Below, piece by piece: positions 53,022-62,212 of a stretch of DNA of 64,000 nucleotides; within the stretch, counting starts at the first letter, position 1, and each line of letters begins with the position of its first letter. The notes beneath the pieces are model-generated. The model was given only the letters and a program-made list of their open reading frames with translations. It was not told the origin of the DNA and ran no database searches. A program made the position numbers and the translations under genes. The stretch is from Tepidamorphus gemmatus (GTDB lineage: Bacteria > Pseudomonadota > Alphaproteobacteria > Rhizobiales > Tepidamorphaceae): contig NZ_SMAK01000013.1 of NCBI RefSeq assembly GCF_004346195.1, positions 1 to 64,000 on the forward strand, written 5' to 3'.

Positions 53022-54374
53022 ATGTTGAAGCGCGTTGCCGCTGGCGACGTCATTCGTTCTGGGAATCCGGTCAGCGACGAGGTCAAGGAGTACATCCGCC
53101 GTCTTGCCGAGGGTGATTTCACCGCGGACCTCGACGTGGGCGACGACGAGCTCCGCCAGCTTCTTGCCGATCTCGGCAAGAAGCTGGCGCAGCGCTTCGC
53201 GAACCTGACCGACCGGATCGTGTCGACGGCAATCCAGGCCGCCGAGGTCGGCGTTCTCGACGCCGAACTGGTCCGGCCGATCAATCAGACCGAACAGGCG
53301 ATGCAGGGCATGGCGTCGGCCGTTGAGGAGATGGCCTCTGCCGTGAAGGAAGTGGATCAGTCGTCCCAGCGGGTTGCCCGCACCGCCCACGGGGTTCGCG
53401 ACGTCACGGCTGCCAGCGTCGCGCAGGTACATGCCGCGATCGGTTCGTTTCAGCGCCTCGCCGATCTGGTCAATCAGGCGACCGGCGACGCGGCCGCGCT
53501 GGGCGAGGCCTCGCGCGAGATCGGCGGCATCATCAAGTCGATCGAGTGGATCGCCAACCAGACGCGACTGCTTGCGCTGAATGCGACGATCGAGGCCGCA
53601 CGCGCCGGCGAGGCCGGCAGAGGCTTCGCCGTCGTCGCCAGCGAGGTCAAGAACCTTGCCCAGCAAACCGCGCAGTCGACCGAGAGCATCCGCAACCATA
53701 TCGACGCGCTGTCGCAGCGGGTCGACAGGATGACTGCCGTCATGTCGGAAGGCGCCGCCATTGCCGAGGAGGGACGCCAGGGCATCAACCGCCTCGGCAG
53801 CGAGATCGACGCTGTCGGCCGCAGCATCGACGGGCTTGCCGGCGAGATGGCGGATGTGGCGCAGGTCCTCGCCCAGCAGTCCAGTGCCGTCCAGGAGATC
53901 GCCGCGAACATCCATCAGGTCTCCGAGATGTCGGGACGTAACCGCGAGCTGGTAGACCGGCTGGCCAAATGCACCGACGGCCTGAGCTCCCACATTGCCG
54001 GCGCGATCGGCGACCTTGCAGCCTGCAACTTCCCGCACAAGGTAGTTACCCTCGCCAAGGCCGATCACGCGATGTGGAAGCAGAGGCTGATGGCGATGGC
54101 CGGCGGCATCATCAAGCTGCGACCCGACGAGCTTTCCGACCACCATTCCTGCCGGCTGGGCAAGTGGTATTACGGGCCGGCGGCTGCTGCCTACGCATCG
54201 CAGCCCGCCTTCCGCGAGCTGGAACACCCGCACCGGCTGGTCCATGAGCATGGCAAGGCCGCCGCGCGGCTGTTTGCGGAAGGCAAGCTGGACGCCGCCC
54301 TGGCCGAGATCGCCCAGGTCGAGCAGGCCAGCAGGGACGTTCTGCGGCTGTTGGACCGTCTGCGCGCCAGCTAG
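53022..54374 (+). CDS. Soluble chemoreceptor with C-terminal zinc-binding (CZB) domain
   Basis: A 450-residue methyl-accepting protein without membrane helices. The signalling hairpin contains IEWIANQTRLLALNATIEAARAGEAGRGF, the highly conserved tip, flanked by helical bundle. Residues about 345-430 carry a CZB domain: HAMWK, then HHSCRLGKWYYG and HRLVHEHG with the zinc-ligand His and Cys residues. CZB receptors sense zinc or hypochlorous acid through the cysteine. No che genes are in the window. Its stop shares bases with the convergent AbrB-family gene. Confidence 0.9.
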   Translation: MLKRVAAGDVIRSGNPVSDEVKEYIRRLAEGDFTADLDVGDDELRQLLADLGKKLAQRFANLTDRIVSTAIQAAEVGVLDAELVRPINQTEQAMQGMASAVEEMASAVKEVDQSSQRVARTAHGVRDVTAASVAQVHAAIGSFQRLADLVNQATGDAAALGEASREIGGIIKSIEWIANQTRLLALNATIEAARAGEAGRGFAVVASEVKNLAQQTAQSTESIRNHIDALSQRVDRMTAVMSEGAAIAEEGRQGINRLGSEIDAVGRSIDGLAGEMADVAQVLAQQSSAVQEIAANIHQVSEMSGRNRELVDRLAKCTDGLSSHIAGAIGDLAACNFPHKVVTLAKADHAMWKQRLMAMAGGIIKLRPDELSDHHSCRLGKWYYGPAAAAYASQPAFRELEHPHRLVHEHGKAAARLFAEGKLDAALAEIAQVEQASRDVLRLLDRLRAS

Positions 54375-55462
54375 CGGCGCGGCAGGTTCGGCCCGCGCGT
54401 GGAGATCAGACGCCAGACCAGCGGCATCAACCCCACGGCAATGAAGATCCGGGCGATGTGGTGTGTGGCGACGAACGCCACCCCGGCGTTGAGGGTAAGC
54501 GCGATCAGGCTCATCTCGGTCACTCCGCCCGGCGCATAGGCGAGCACCAGCGCCGTCAGCGATTCGTCGACCAGGCCGGAATGATACAGGCCGAGTGACA
54601 CCGCCATGGTGACTGTCAGCATCGCCAGCGTCGCGGTGGCCGAGGCGCCGAGCGCCTTCCCGACCGCCCGGATCGACAGTCCGGCGAAGCGGGCGCCGAG
54701 CGCCGAGCCGACGACGACCTGCGCTGCGAACACGATGACGGGTGGCGGCGCGGCTTCGGTCAGGCCGAGCCCGTGGACGGTGGCGCTCAGCACGAGCGGG
54801 CCGGAGATCTGGGCGCCGGGCAGCTTCACCGCCGATCCGGCGAAATAGCCGACGAGGGCGCAGGCTGCGAGGATCGCGATGTCGACGAGTTCGATCTCCC
54901 AGCCGCTGGCGACGTCACCGATCGCCCGGCTCCCCACCGGACCGTAGATCGCCTCCATGACGAACGGGATGGTCAGCACCGCCATCAGGATGCGGCAGAA
55001 ATGGATCAGCGAGATCATCCGGCCGTCGCCGCCCGCGCCCTCCCCGATGATCGCCATTTCGACCAGCCCGCCAGGGACGGCAGCAAAGAAGGCGGTCGTC
55101 CGGTCGAAGCCGAACAGGCGGCGGTAGATCTGAAAGACGAGCGCCGCAGCGATGCCGACGAAGGCGATCAGCGCCAGCAGGGTGATCCACCAGTCGCCGA
55201 TGCCGGACACGACCTTTGGCGTGAAACCCGCGCCGAGCATCACCCCGATCACCGGTACCATCGAGGTGCGCAGCCACATCGGCACACTGACGCCGTGCCC
55301 GCGGATCGAGACGCCTGCGATCCCGGTTGCGCCGACGAGCAGCATCGGCCCCATCATCCAGGGCAGCGGCAGCCCGATGCGCGCGGCGACCCAGCCGCCC
55401 AGCGTTCCCAGCAGGAGCGTTGCGACGGTCCGCGCCGTTGCAGTCAGCGCAACGGGCGGCAT
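54371..55462 (-). CDS. AbrB-family (DUF/AbrB duplication) membrane protein
   Basis: A 363-residue protein of ten or so helices with an internal duplication. The repeated motif GxxxLPxxMGPMLLVG appears first as RIGLPLPWMMGPMLL and again in AGSAVKLPGAQISGPLVL; AVPGGLVEMAIIGEG and YAPGGVTEMSLIALT are the matching second motifs. Family members were named AbrB from an ammonia monooxygenase-like link, and may be transporters. The start at 55462 is uncertain as the ribosome site is weak; a longer frame exists upstream. Confidence 0.85.
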   Translation of the reverse strand: MPPVALTATARTVATLLLGTLGGWVAARIGLPLPWMMGPMLLVGATGIAGVSIRGHGVSVPMWLRTSMVPVIGVMLGAGFTPKVVSGIGDWWITLLALIAFVGIAAALVFQIYRRLFGFDRTTAFFAAVPGGLVEMAIIGEGAGGDGRMISLIHFCRILMAVLTIPFVMEAIYGPVGSRAIGDVASGWEIELVDIAILAACALVGYFAGSAVKLPGAQISGPLVLSATVHGLGLTEAAPPPVIVFAAQVVVGSALGARFAGLSIRAVGKALGASATATLAMLTVTMAVSLGLYHSGLVDESLTALVLAYAPGGVTEMSLIALTLNAGVAFVATHHIARIFIAVGLMPLVWRLISTRGPNLPRR

Positions 55463-55820
55463 CGCGGAGCGGGAACACCAGGGAAGGGCATGGCATCGCT
55501 TTAGACCGGCGGGTGCGCCGCGGCAATCGGTTGCCGCGCATCGCTGCCATTCCGCCAGGGCAGACAAGGGTCTGTTGATCGCAACACCTTGCAGCGTTGG
55601 CCGACCCTCCGGAGGACGCCGCGTTGTTGCCGAGCGGCCGGGCGCTGGCACGCTGCCTGCCAGCCTGTGATCGCAACCCGGTCGGCCGATTGCTGCTGCG
55701 CCGTGCCGAGACCCGCAGGGCTGGGACTCGAGAGTGGCCCGACGATACGCAAAGGCCTCGCATGGCCACGCGAAAGATGCGAGTGGAGTGGCGAACACGC
55801 GAATCCTTGGCAGCGAACCC
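55463..55820. other. Divergent gap before the acetyltransferase gene; no gene seen
   Basis: The 358 bases separate the AbrB-family gene from the GNAT gene. Short frames are present but lack start signals or domain-like sequence. Both genes probably have their promoters here; no perfect palindrome was noticed. Confidence 0.4.
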
Positions 55821-56498
55821 ATGAGCGAAGATCTGTCCGGCTGGAACCCGCGGCCCCGGCCGCCGCGCACCGCGATGCAGGGGCGGCTGGTACGCGTCGA
55901 ACCCTTCGATGTCGGCTGTCATGCAGCCGACCTGTTCGACGCCTACCGGCTGGACGCCGCGGGCGAGCTGTGGACCTGGATGGGATACGGGCCGTTCGCC
56001 GATCTCGCGGCCTATCGCAGCCATGCGGAACGGATCATGACCGGCGACGACCCCCTGTTTCACGCGATCGTCGATCTTGCGACCGGACGCGCCACCGGCG
56101 TGGCGAGCCTGCTGCGCATCACGCCGGAGCACGGTGTCGTCGAGGTCGGTCACCTTGCCTATGCGCCGTGCCTGCAGCGGACGGCCGGCGCCACCGAGGC
56201 GATGTATCTGATGGCGCGGCGGGTGTTCGACGAACTCGGTTACCGCCGCTTCGAGTGGAAGTGCGATTCCCGCAACCTACCGTCGCGCCGCGCTGCCGAG
56301 CGGCTCGGCTTCCGCTTCGAAGGCGTGTTCCGCAAGCACATGATCGTCAAGGGCGGCAACCGCGACACGGCCTGGTTTGCCATCACCGACGACGAATGGC
56401 CCGGGCTGCGGCAGGCGCTGGAGCGGTGGCTCGATCCGGCGAACTTCGACGCGCATGGCCGGCAGCGCCGGAGTCTTGCCGCGATCCGTTCCGCCTGA
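55821..56498 (+). CDS. GNAT acetyltransferase, RimJ/RimL type
   Basis: A 225-residue N-acetyltransferase. The acetyl-CoA-binding core reads VEVGHLAYAPCLQRTAGATEAMYLM, then RRFEWKCDSRNLPSRRAAERLGFRFEGVFRKHMIVKGGNRDTAWFAI (given in parts), which is the family's standard motif for proteins such as the yeast-like YKR/RimL group. Substrate is unknown, perhaps an amino group of a small molecule or protein. Monocistronic. Confidence 0.88.
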   Translation: MSEDLSGWNPRPRPPRTAMQGRLVRVEPFDVGCHAADLFDAYRLDAAGELWTWMGYGPFADLAAYRSHAERIMTGDDPLFHAIVDLATGRATGVASLLRITPEHGVVEVGHLAYAPCLQRTAGATEAMYLMARRVFDELGYRRFEWKCDSRNLPSRRAAERLGFRFEGVFRKHMIVKGGNRDTAWFAITDDEWPGLRQALERWLDPANFDAHGRQRRSLAAIRSA

Positions 56499-56503
56499 GC
56501 CGG

Positions 56504-57175
56504 CTACATCACCTCGCGCTCGGCTCGCCACATCGCCCTGAGCAGCCTGACGATGCCGAGCAGGTTCAGCACCGCGATGATCACGCCCGCCGCGACATCC
56601 GGCCAGCGGTGCAGGAAATCGACGATGGCGAGCGCCGCCAGAATCACGCCGAGATCGGCGGCGAAGTCCCAGCGGGTCTGCCGCCAGGTCCAGCTCACGT
56701 CGTCCTCGGTGTGACGCAGCACGCGGAGCCGCCAGGCGGTCATCACGTTGACGACGAAGGAGATCAGCGCCACCGCGATCATCAGCCAGGGATTGGGCAC
56801 CCGCCCCACGCCGAAGGTATGGAAGGCGATCAGGACGATGAACACGAAGGCGAAGGCGGCGAGCACCGCGACCACCACCGCCGCGATCCGGTAGAGCCGG
56901 CGCGGCCGTCCGCCGAGCAGCAGCACGGTGCCCGACTGCGCGGCGTCCCGAAGCGAATCGATGGCGATGGCGAGCAGTGCAACCGACCCGATCATCAGGC
57001 CGACGAGCGCCTCGAAGCCGGCCAGCACAAGGCTCGCGACCCCGGCGAAGCGCAGCGCGGCGGCCTGCGCCTCGCCGGCAGGTTCCAGCAGGGCATCGCC
57101 GGCGTCCGCCGCCGGAACGGCCTCGTTGGCCAGCGGATCGAGTTGGTCGGTCACCCTGTGAACTCCATTGTCCAT
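56504..57175 (-). CDS. CDF-like membrane protein
   Basis: A 223-residue protein with six predicted helices, resembling the membrane part of cation diffusion facilitators. The second helix has DSLRD (DxxxD) and the fifth has DFAAD (DxxxD) where metal-transporting CDF proteins carry the paired (H/D)xxxD sites. The cytoplasmic C-terminal domain is missing, so the protein is shorter than usual. It may be a divergent transporter; the substrate cannot be judged. The start at 57175 is the first Met. Confidence 0.6.
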   Translation of the reverse strand: MDNGVHRVTDQLDPLANEAVPAADAGDALLEPAGEAQAAALRFAGVASLVLAGFEALVGLMIGSVALLAIAIDSLRDAAQSGTVLLLGGRPRRLYRIAAVVVAVLAAFAFVFIVLIAFHTFGVGRVPNPWLMIAVALISFVVNVMTAWRLRVLRHTEDDVSWTWRQTRWDFAADLGVILAALAIVDFLHRWPDVAAGVIIAVLNLLGIVRLLRAMWRAEREVM

Positions 57176-57258
57176 CGTATACGCAGTTGCGCGGCGGGTT
57201 GGGAGAGTCTAACGCTTCCGCTCGACCGGCACGAGACCGGCGATGCAGGAGGTTCGAC

Positions 57259-58014
57259 ATGGCGGGACGCCTTCAGGGCAAGGTGGCGGTGATTACGGCG
57301 GCTGCGCAGGGTATCGGACGGGCGAGCGCGATCGCCTTCGCCCGCGAAGGCGCGCAGGTGATCGCCACAGATATCGACGAGGCGGGAGTGGCCGAACTGG
57401 CGGGGGAGGGCGTTGCGGAAACCGCCCGGCTCGATGTCCGCGACACCGCGGCGGTCAACGCGCTCGCCGCCCGCCTCGGCCGGATCGACATCCTGCTCAA
57501 CTGCGCAGGCTACGTCCATCACGGCACCGTTCTCGATTGTTCCGAGGAAGACTGGGACTTCTCCTTCGACCTCAACGTCAAGTCGATGCACCGCACCATC
57601 CGCGCCTTCCTGCCGGGCATGCTGGAGAAGGGCGCCGGCTCGATCGTCAACATCGCGTCGGGTGCCGGCTCGGTGCGCGGTATACCCAACCGCTATGTCT
57701 ATGGCGCCTCGAAGGCCGCCGTGATCGGCCTTACCAAGGCAGTGGCCGCCGATTTCATCCGCCGCGGCATCCGCTGCAACGCCATCTGCCCGGGGACCAT
57801 CCAGTCGCCTTCGCTGAACCAGCGTATCGCCACGCTCGCTGCCCAGACGGGGCAGGATGAGGCGACGGTGCGCCAGTCCTTCATCGACCGGCAACCCATG
57901 GGTCGCCTCGGCACGGCGGAGGAAGTGGCGATGCTCGCCGTCTATCTCGCCTCGGACGAGGCATCCTACACAACCGGCCAGATCCATCTGGTTGACGGCG
58001 GATTTGCGCTGTAG
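57259..58014 (+). CDS. Short-chain dehydrogenase/reductase
   Basis: A 251-residue classical SDR. The cofactor site is TAAAQGIG (the usual TGxxxGIG with one change), followed by ATDID, an acidic residue that favours NAD. NCAG, the catalytic Ser (NIASGAG) and YxxxK (YGASK) are present. The closest remembered groups are the DHRS6/3-hydroxybutyrate and sugar-acid dehydrogenases. Ribosome site CAGGAGG precedes ATG. It is followed 40 bases later by a DenD-like gene and probably shares its pathway. Confidence 0.85.
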   Translation: MAGRLQGKVAVITAAAQGIGRASAIAFAREGAQVIATDIDEAGVAELAGEGVAETARLDVRDTAAVNALAARLGRIDILLNCAGYVHHGTVLDCSEEDWDFSFDLNVKSMHRTIRAFLPGMLEKGAGSIVNIASGAGSVRGIPNRYVYGASKAAVIGLTKAVAADFIRRGIRCNAICPGTIQSPSLNQRIATLAAQTGQDEATVRQSFIDRQPMGRLGTAEEVAMLAVYLASDEASYTTGQIHLVDGGFAL

Positions 58015-58054
58015 CGCGAGGCCGGCCCTTCACGAGACCTTGCAGGAGAGGCAC

Positions 58055-59029
58055 ATGCACGTACTCATCACCGGCGGCGGTGGGATGATCGGCCGCAAGC
58101 TCGCCGAGCGCATCGCGGCCGACGGAACGCTGAATGGCCGCGAGGTGACGCGATTGACCCTGCAGGATGTTGTCGAGCCGGCGAAGCCGGCCGGCGCGGC
58201 CTTTCCGGTCGAAACGCGGGTCAGCGATCTGTCGCAGCCGGGCGAGGCCGACAGCCTGCTGGCCGGCAGGCCCGAGGTGATCTTTCACCTCGCCGCAATC
58301 GTCTCGGGCGAGGCGGAGACCGACTTCGACAAGGGGTACCGGGTGAACCTGACCGGCACCTGGGCGCTGCTGGAGGCGATCCGCAAGGCCGGACATGCGC
58401 CGCGCCTCGTGTTCTCCAGCTCGATCGCCGTGTACGGCGCGCCGTTCCCCGAGCCTATTCCGGACGACTTCTTCCACACCCCGCTCACCTCCTACGGTGC
58501 CCAGAAGGCATGCGGAGAATTGCTGCTGGCCGACTATACGCGCAAGGGGTTCGTGGACGGCATCGGCATACGCCTGCCGACGATCTGCATCCGCCCGGGC
58601 AAGCCGAACAAGGCGGCGTCGGGCTTCTTTTCGGGCATCCTGCGCGAACCATTGGCGGGCATCGAGGCCGTCTGCCCGGTGGACGAGGGGGTGCGCCACT
58701 GGATGGCGAGCCCGCGCGCGGCGATCGGATTCATGCTGCACGCGGCCGGCATTGACGGCGCGGCGGTGGGCCCGCGCCGTAACCTGTCGATGCCGGGTCT
58801 GTGCGTCTCGATCCGGGAGATGCTCGATGCCCTGCGCCGGGTCGCCGGCGACCGCGTTGCGGACCGGGTCCGTTTCGAGCGCGACGATTTCATCGCGAGT
58901 ATTGTCTCCGGCTGGCCGCAGAACTTCGACGCCAGGCGCGCCGTCGAACTCGGCTTCCAGGCCGACCCGGACTTCGATACGGTCATCAGGCTCCACATCG
59001 AGGACGAACTCGGCGGCAAGATCGCCTGA
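58055..59029 (+). CDS. denD: D-erythronate dehydrogenase-like NAD-dependent epimerase/dehydratase family protein
   Basis: A 324-residue extended SDR. The N-terminus has GGGGMIG for cofactor binding, then FHLAAIVSGEAETDFDKGYRVN, FSSSIAVYG with the catalytic Ser, and YGAQK (YxxxK). The length and the phrases RPGKPNKAASGFFSGILREPLAG match DenD, which oxidises D-erythronate at the start of a four-carbon acid pathway. Further pathway genes (kinase, isomerase) are not in the window, so the assignment to that route is tentative. Confidence 0.8.
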   Translation: MHVLITGGGGMIGRKLAERIAADGTLNGREVTRLTLQDVVEPAKPAGAAFPVETRVSDLSQPGEADSLLAGRPEVIFHLAAIVSGEAETDFDKGYRVNLTGTWALLEAIRKAGHAPRLVFSSSIAVYGAPFPEPIPDDFFHTPLTSYGAQKACGELLLADYTRKGFVDGIGIRLPTICIRPGKPNKAASGFFSGILREPLAGIEAVCPVDEGVRHWMASPRAAIGFMLHAAGIDGAAVGPRRNLSMPGLCVSIREMLDALRRVAGDRVADRVRFERDDFIASIVSGWPQNFDARRAVELGFQADPDFDTVIRLHIEDELGGKIA

Positions 59030-59041
59030 GCCCCTCGCCGG

Positions 59042-59671
59042 ATGTCGGTCGCCCTGAATCATGTGGTGCCGGACGGCTACGCCGTGCATGGCCATGCCAT
59101 CGTATCTGCCGACGACTTCATCGCTGGCCCGGACGGCCTGACGCCGCCCGAACTCAGGAACGAGGCCGATTGGGAGCGCTTCCAGGCGGCGCTGGATGCG
59201 GCTGTGGTGACCGTGCTCGGCCGGATCGGGCACGAGGCCAATCCCAACCAAAGGCGTCGCCGCAGGCTGGTACTGACCTCGAGGGTTGCCGCGCTCGAGC
59301 CCGGCGAGCACTGCCATTTCTGGAATCCCGCTGGCCTGCCGCTCGCGGCGGCGCTGGCCGCGGTCGCGCCGGGCGGCGGGATCATCGCCGTTCCCGGCGG
59401 CCAGCCTGTCTTCGACCTGTTCCTCGCGATCGGCTACGACGCCTTTCATCTCGCCCGTGCCGAGACGGTACGACTCGGTGCGGGAACGCGGCTGTTTTCC
59501 GGCCTCGGGCCGGGTCTGACGGCAGTCGATCGGCTGGCCGGAGCCGGGCTGTCGGTGGCGGCGACACAGACGCTCGATTCGGCGGCAGGCGTGACGTTGA
59601 CGGTGTGGCGCCGCCCGCCGGGCATCACTGCGCCGGGGCGAGATCGAGTTCAGGCTGCCGGCCGGAGGTGA
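59042..59671 (+). CDS. Dihydrofolate reductase/RibD-like protein
   Basis: A 209-residue protein with the DHFR-like fold: GHAIVSADDFIAGPDGL at the N-terminus, VLGRIGHEANPN and LVLTSRVA in the middle, and AVPGGQPVFDLFLAIGYDAFHLARAE as the second half of the nucleotide site. It may reduce a pterin or related ring. It follows denD by twelve bases but is probably not functionally tied. The end overlaps the convergent secreted protein gene by 47 bases. Confidence 0.75.
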   Translation: MSVALNHVVPDGYAVHGHAIVSADDFIAGPDGLTPPELRNEADWERFQAALDAAVVTVLGRIGHEANPNQRRRRRLVLTSRVAALEPGEHCHFWNPAGLPLAAALAAVAPGGGIIAVPGGQPVFDLFLAIGYDAFHLARAETVRLGAGTRLFSGLGPGLTAVDRLAGAGLSVAATQTLDSAAGVTLTVWRRPPGITAPGRDRVQAAGRR

Positions 59672-59996
59672 TGAAGACGATGCTCTCCTCCTCGTACTTC
59701 ATCTTCAGCACGACCTTGCCGGCAGCATTGAGAAATACGAGCGTGTTCGGCGCATCGATGCGCCAGGCCGTGGCCGAGGCGATCGAGCCGTCGACCGCGC
59801 GGCAGTCACCTGCCCCGTCGAGCCGCCGGGCATCATGGTCCATCAGTTCGTCGCCAAGCGTCAGCTGGCAGGAATTGCCGTCCGCGCGGCTGAGCACCCA
59901 CAGGCCTTGCGATTCGTCCATCAGCGCGAAATCGGGCTCGGCGAGAAGGGCGGTGGTGGACGCAAGCAGAAGGACGGCGGCGAAGGCGGCGCGCAT
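59625..59996 (-). CDS. Secreted AprI/Inh-like protein
   Basis: A 123-residue exported protein with a signal peptide (1-19, ending LLAEP). The beta-barrel pattern GLWVLSRADGNSCQLTL, a second Cys (DGAGDCRAVD) that can pair with it, and WRIDAPNTLVFLN resemble the metalloprotease inhibitor Inh family, which is found in many alphaproteobacteria with uncertain targets. It may be a periplasmic protease inhibitor or lipid/cofactor binder. Confidence 0.7.
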   Translation of the reverse strand: MRAAFAAVLLLASTTALLAEPDFALMDESQGLWVLSRADGNSCQLTLGDELMDHDARRLDGAGDCRAVDGSIASATAWRIDAPNTLVFLNAAGKVVLKMKYEEESIVFITSGRQPELDLAPAQ

Positions 59997-60005
59997 GGGC
60001 TGACC

Positions 60006-60971
60006 TCAGGTTGCGGGGACCGGCGTTTCCGGGACCGGCGTGAGCGGCTTGCCGGTCTCGAAATAGGAACGGATGTTGTCGACCACGAGCTGGCCCATGC
60101 GGTTGCGAGTGTGGACGGAGGCCGAACCGACATGCGGCAGCAGTACCACGTGGTCCATCGCGATGAGTTCGGCGGGCACGTGCGGCTCGTTCTCGAATAC
60201 GTCAAGTCCGGCCGACAGGATGCGCCTGTCCCTGAGTGCCGCGATCAGCGCCTGTTCGTCGACGACGCTGCCACGGCCGACATTGATCAGGATTCCGTCC
60301 GGCCCGAGGGCATCGAGCACGGCGGTGCTGATCATGTGCTTCGTCTCGGCGCCGCCTGGCGCGACCGCAACCAGCACGTCGACGTCGCGCGCCATTGCGA
60401 CCAGGTCCGGGTAGTAGCCGTAATCGACGTCACGTTGCTCGCGGCGGCCATGATAGACGACGGGCACCCGGAAGGCATCCAGCCGCCTGGCGATCGCCTT
60501 GCCGATGCGGCCGAGACCGACGATCCCGACCCTGCGGTCGCGCAGCGACGGCGTCAGCGGGAAGGCGCCTTCGCTTGCCCACTTGCCGGCCCGCAGCCAG
60601 CGCTCGGCCTCCGAAAGCCTGCGCACCGTCATCAGGATCAGACCGAGGGTCGTATCGGCCACTTCCTCGGTGAGAACATCGGGCGTGTTGGTGACGATGA
60701 TGCCATGCTGGCCGGCCCACCTGGCATCGACGGTGTCGTAGCCGACCCCGAAATTGGCGACGATCTTCAGCTTGGGCAGGCGGCTCATCAGCGCTCCGTC
60801 GACCGGCGTGTGCGGCCCGACCGCTATGGCCTCGATCTTGTCTGCGACGGCGTCGAGAAACCGGTCCCGGTCCTTGGCCTCCCAGAGGCGGTGGACCTCA
60901 TAGGCCGAATCGAGCTGCTCCATCACCATCCGCATCAGCGGCCCGGTCATCAGCACGTGCCGTTTCGTCAT
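60006..60971 (-). CDS. 2-hydroxyacid dehydrogenase (glyoxylate/hydroxypyruvate reductase-like)
   Basis: A 321-residue D-isomer-specific dehydrogenase. The dinucleotide site is GLGRIGKAIARRL; the catalytic Arg, Glu and His are in NVGRGSVVDE, DVFENEP and LLPHVGSAS. A residue pattern HGRREQRD after the second strand favours NADPH. It is a convenient partner for sugar-acid catabolism. It is transcribed with or beside the inhibitor-like gene. ATG 60971 is the first good start. Confidence 0.9.
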   Translation of the reverse strand: MTKRHVLMTGPLMRMVMEQLDSAYEVHRLWEAKDRDRFLDAVADKIEAIAVGPHTPVDGALMSRLPKLKIVANFGVGYDTVDARWAGQHGIIVTNTPDVLTEEVADTTLGLILMTVRRLSEAERWLRAGKWASEGAFPLTPSLRDRRVGIVGLGRIGKAIARRLDAFRVPVVYHGRREQRDVDYGYYPDLVAMARDVDVLVAVAPGGAETKHMISTAVLDALGPDGILINVGRGSVVDEQALIAALRDRRILSAGLDVFENEPHVPAELIAMDHVVLLPHVGSASVHTRNRMGQLVVDNIRSYFETGKPLTPVPETPVPAT

Positions 60972-61074
60972 TCGGGGATCCTCTCCGTCCTTGTCGTCTG
61001 GTCGATGGTTGGTCTGGCACGGGCGCAACCCTAGCCCAAGCGGGCACCATGTGCGAGATGGTCGCGAGGCGGGA

Positions 61075-61983
61075 TCATGTCCCGGTGCTACCCTTCACCT
61101 TGCGCTCGCGGAACAGCAGATAGAGGCCGGAGGCAACGACGATGGCGGCGCCGATGACGTTCGCCACGCCGGGAACATGTGCGAAGACGAGGTAGCCGAG
61201 GATCGTCATCCAGACGATCTGCAGATACGCGAATGGCGAGAGGATCGGCGCCGGCGCGTGGCGATGCGCGTTGATCAGCAGCCCATGCCCGACGAACCCG
61301 AAGATGCCGGTTGCCGCCATCAGGCCGAGGGACAGGGCGTCCTGCGGCCAGATCCATACGAATGGCATGGCCGGTAGCAGGATCAGGCAGCCGACCAGCG
61401 AGGCATAGAACTGCTGCACCGGATTGCCGTCGGTCGCCGCCAGCATGCGCGTGGTGATCGCGTAGAACGCGTAGCAGATGACGCTGGCGACCGAATAGAG
61501 CATCGGCCACCGGAACCCGGCGAGACCCGGCTGGGTGACAACCAGGACACCGATGAATCCGACCAGAACTGCCGCCCAGCGCCGTGGCCCGATCCATTCG
61601 CCGAGGATGGGGCCGGCGAGCACCGCGATGAGGAACGGCGCGGCGAAGGCGATCGCGACGGTCTCGGACAGCGCCAGATAGCGCAATGCCATGAAGTTGA
61701 AGAAGGTCGAGCCGAACAGCGCGATGCCGCGCAGCACCATCAGCACGGGCCGCTGCGTCCGCCACAGACGCGGCAGCCGCGACGGGCCGACGGCGGCAAT
61801 GGTCAGCGCCAGGTGCCCGAGATAGCGCACGAACACGACCTGCATGGCCGCGTACTCGACGACGAGCAGCTTGGCGGCGGTGTCGAGTCCCGAGAAGCAC
61901 ACGCCTGCCAGGCACATCAGCAGGATACCGCGCAGCCGCAGCCGCCGCTCCTCGCTCTCGGTGAGGCCCGTCGGGGCAGTCAT
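61075..61983 (-). CDS. DMT-superfamily (EamA) transporter
   Basis: A 302-residue membrane protein with ten helices forming two EamA repeats (about 18-150 and 165-290). Such proteins export or import small metabolites such as amino acids or nucleotide-like compounds; substrate is not evident. The start at 61983 gives a short hydrophilic N-terminus, TESEERRLRLRG, and then the first helix ILLMCLAGVCFSGLDTAAKLL. Divergent to the GntR gene. Confidence 0.9.
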   Translation of the reverse strand: MTAPTGLTESEERRLRLRGILLMCLAGVCFSGLDTAAKLLVVEYAAMQVVFVRYLGHLALTIAAVGPSRLPRLWRTQRPVLMVLRGIALFGSTFFNFMALRYLALSETVAIAFAAPFLIAVLAGPILGEWIGPRRWAAVLVGFIGVLVVTQPGLAGFRWPMLYSVASVICYAFYAITTRMLAATDGNPVQQFYASLVGCLILLPAMPFVWIWPQDALSLGLMAATGIFGFVGHGLLINAHRHAPAPILSPFAYLQIVWMTILGYLVFAHVPGVANVIGAAIVVASGLYLLFRERKVKGSTGT

Positions 61984-62212
61984 GCGGGGACCCGCCCGCG
62001 CGTGCTGCCGCGGAGCGGGCACGGCAGTCCCGGGACAGATGGGAGGCTGACAATCACCACGAGCGGCACGGATCCGTCGGAGCGGGGGGTGGGGTAATGC
62101 GGCCGGACAGCTTCGACTCCTCGAGATTGATCCGCAGCATGGCGTGCCGCGTCAAGCAGTAGTAAGGAATGCGACATACGCGTGCGATGCATACTTTGCT
62201 GATGGGCGGGAC

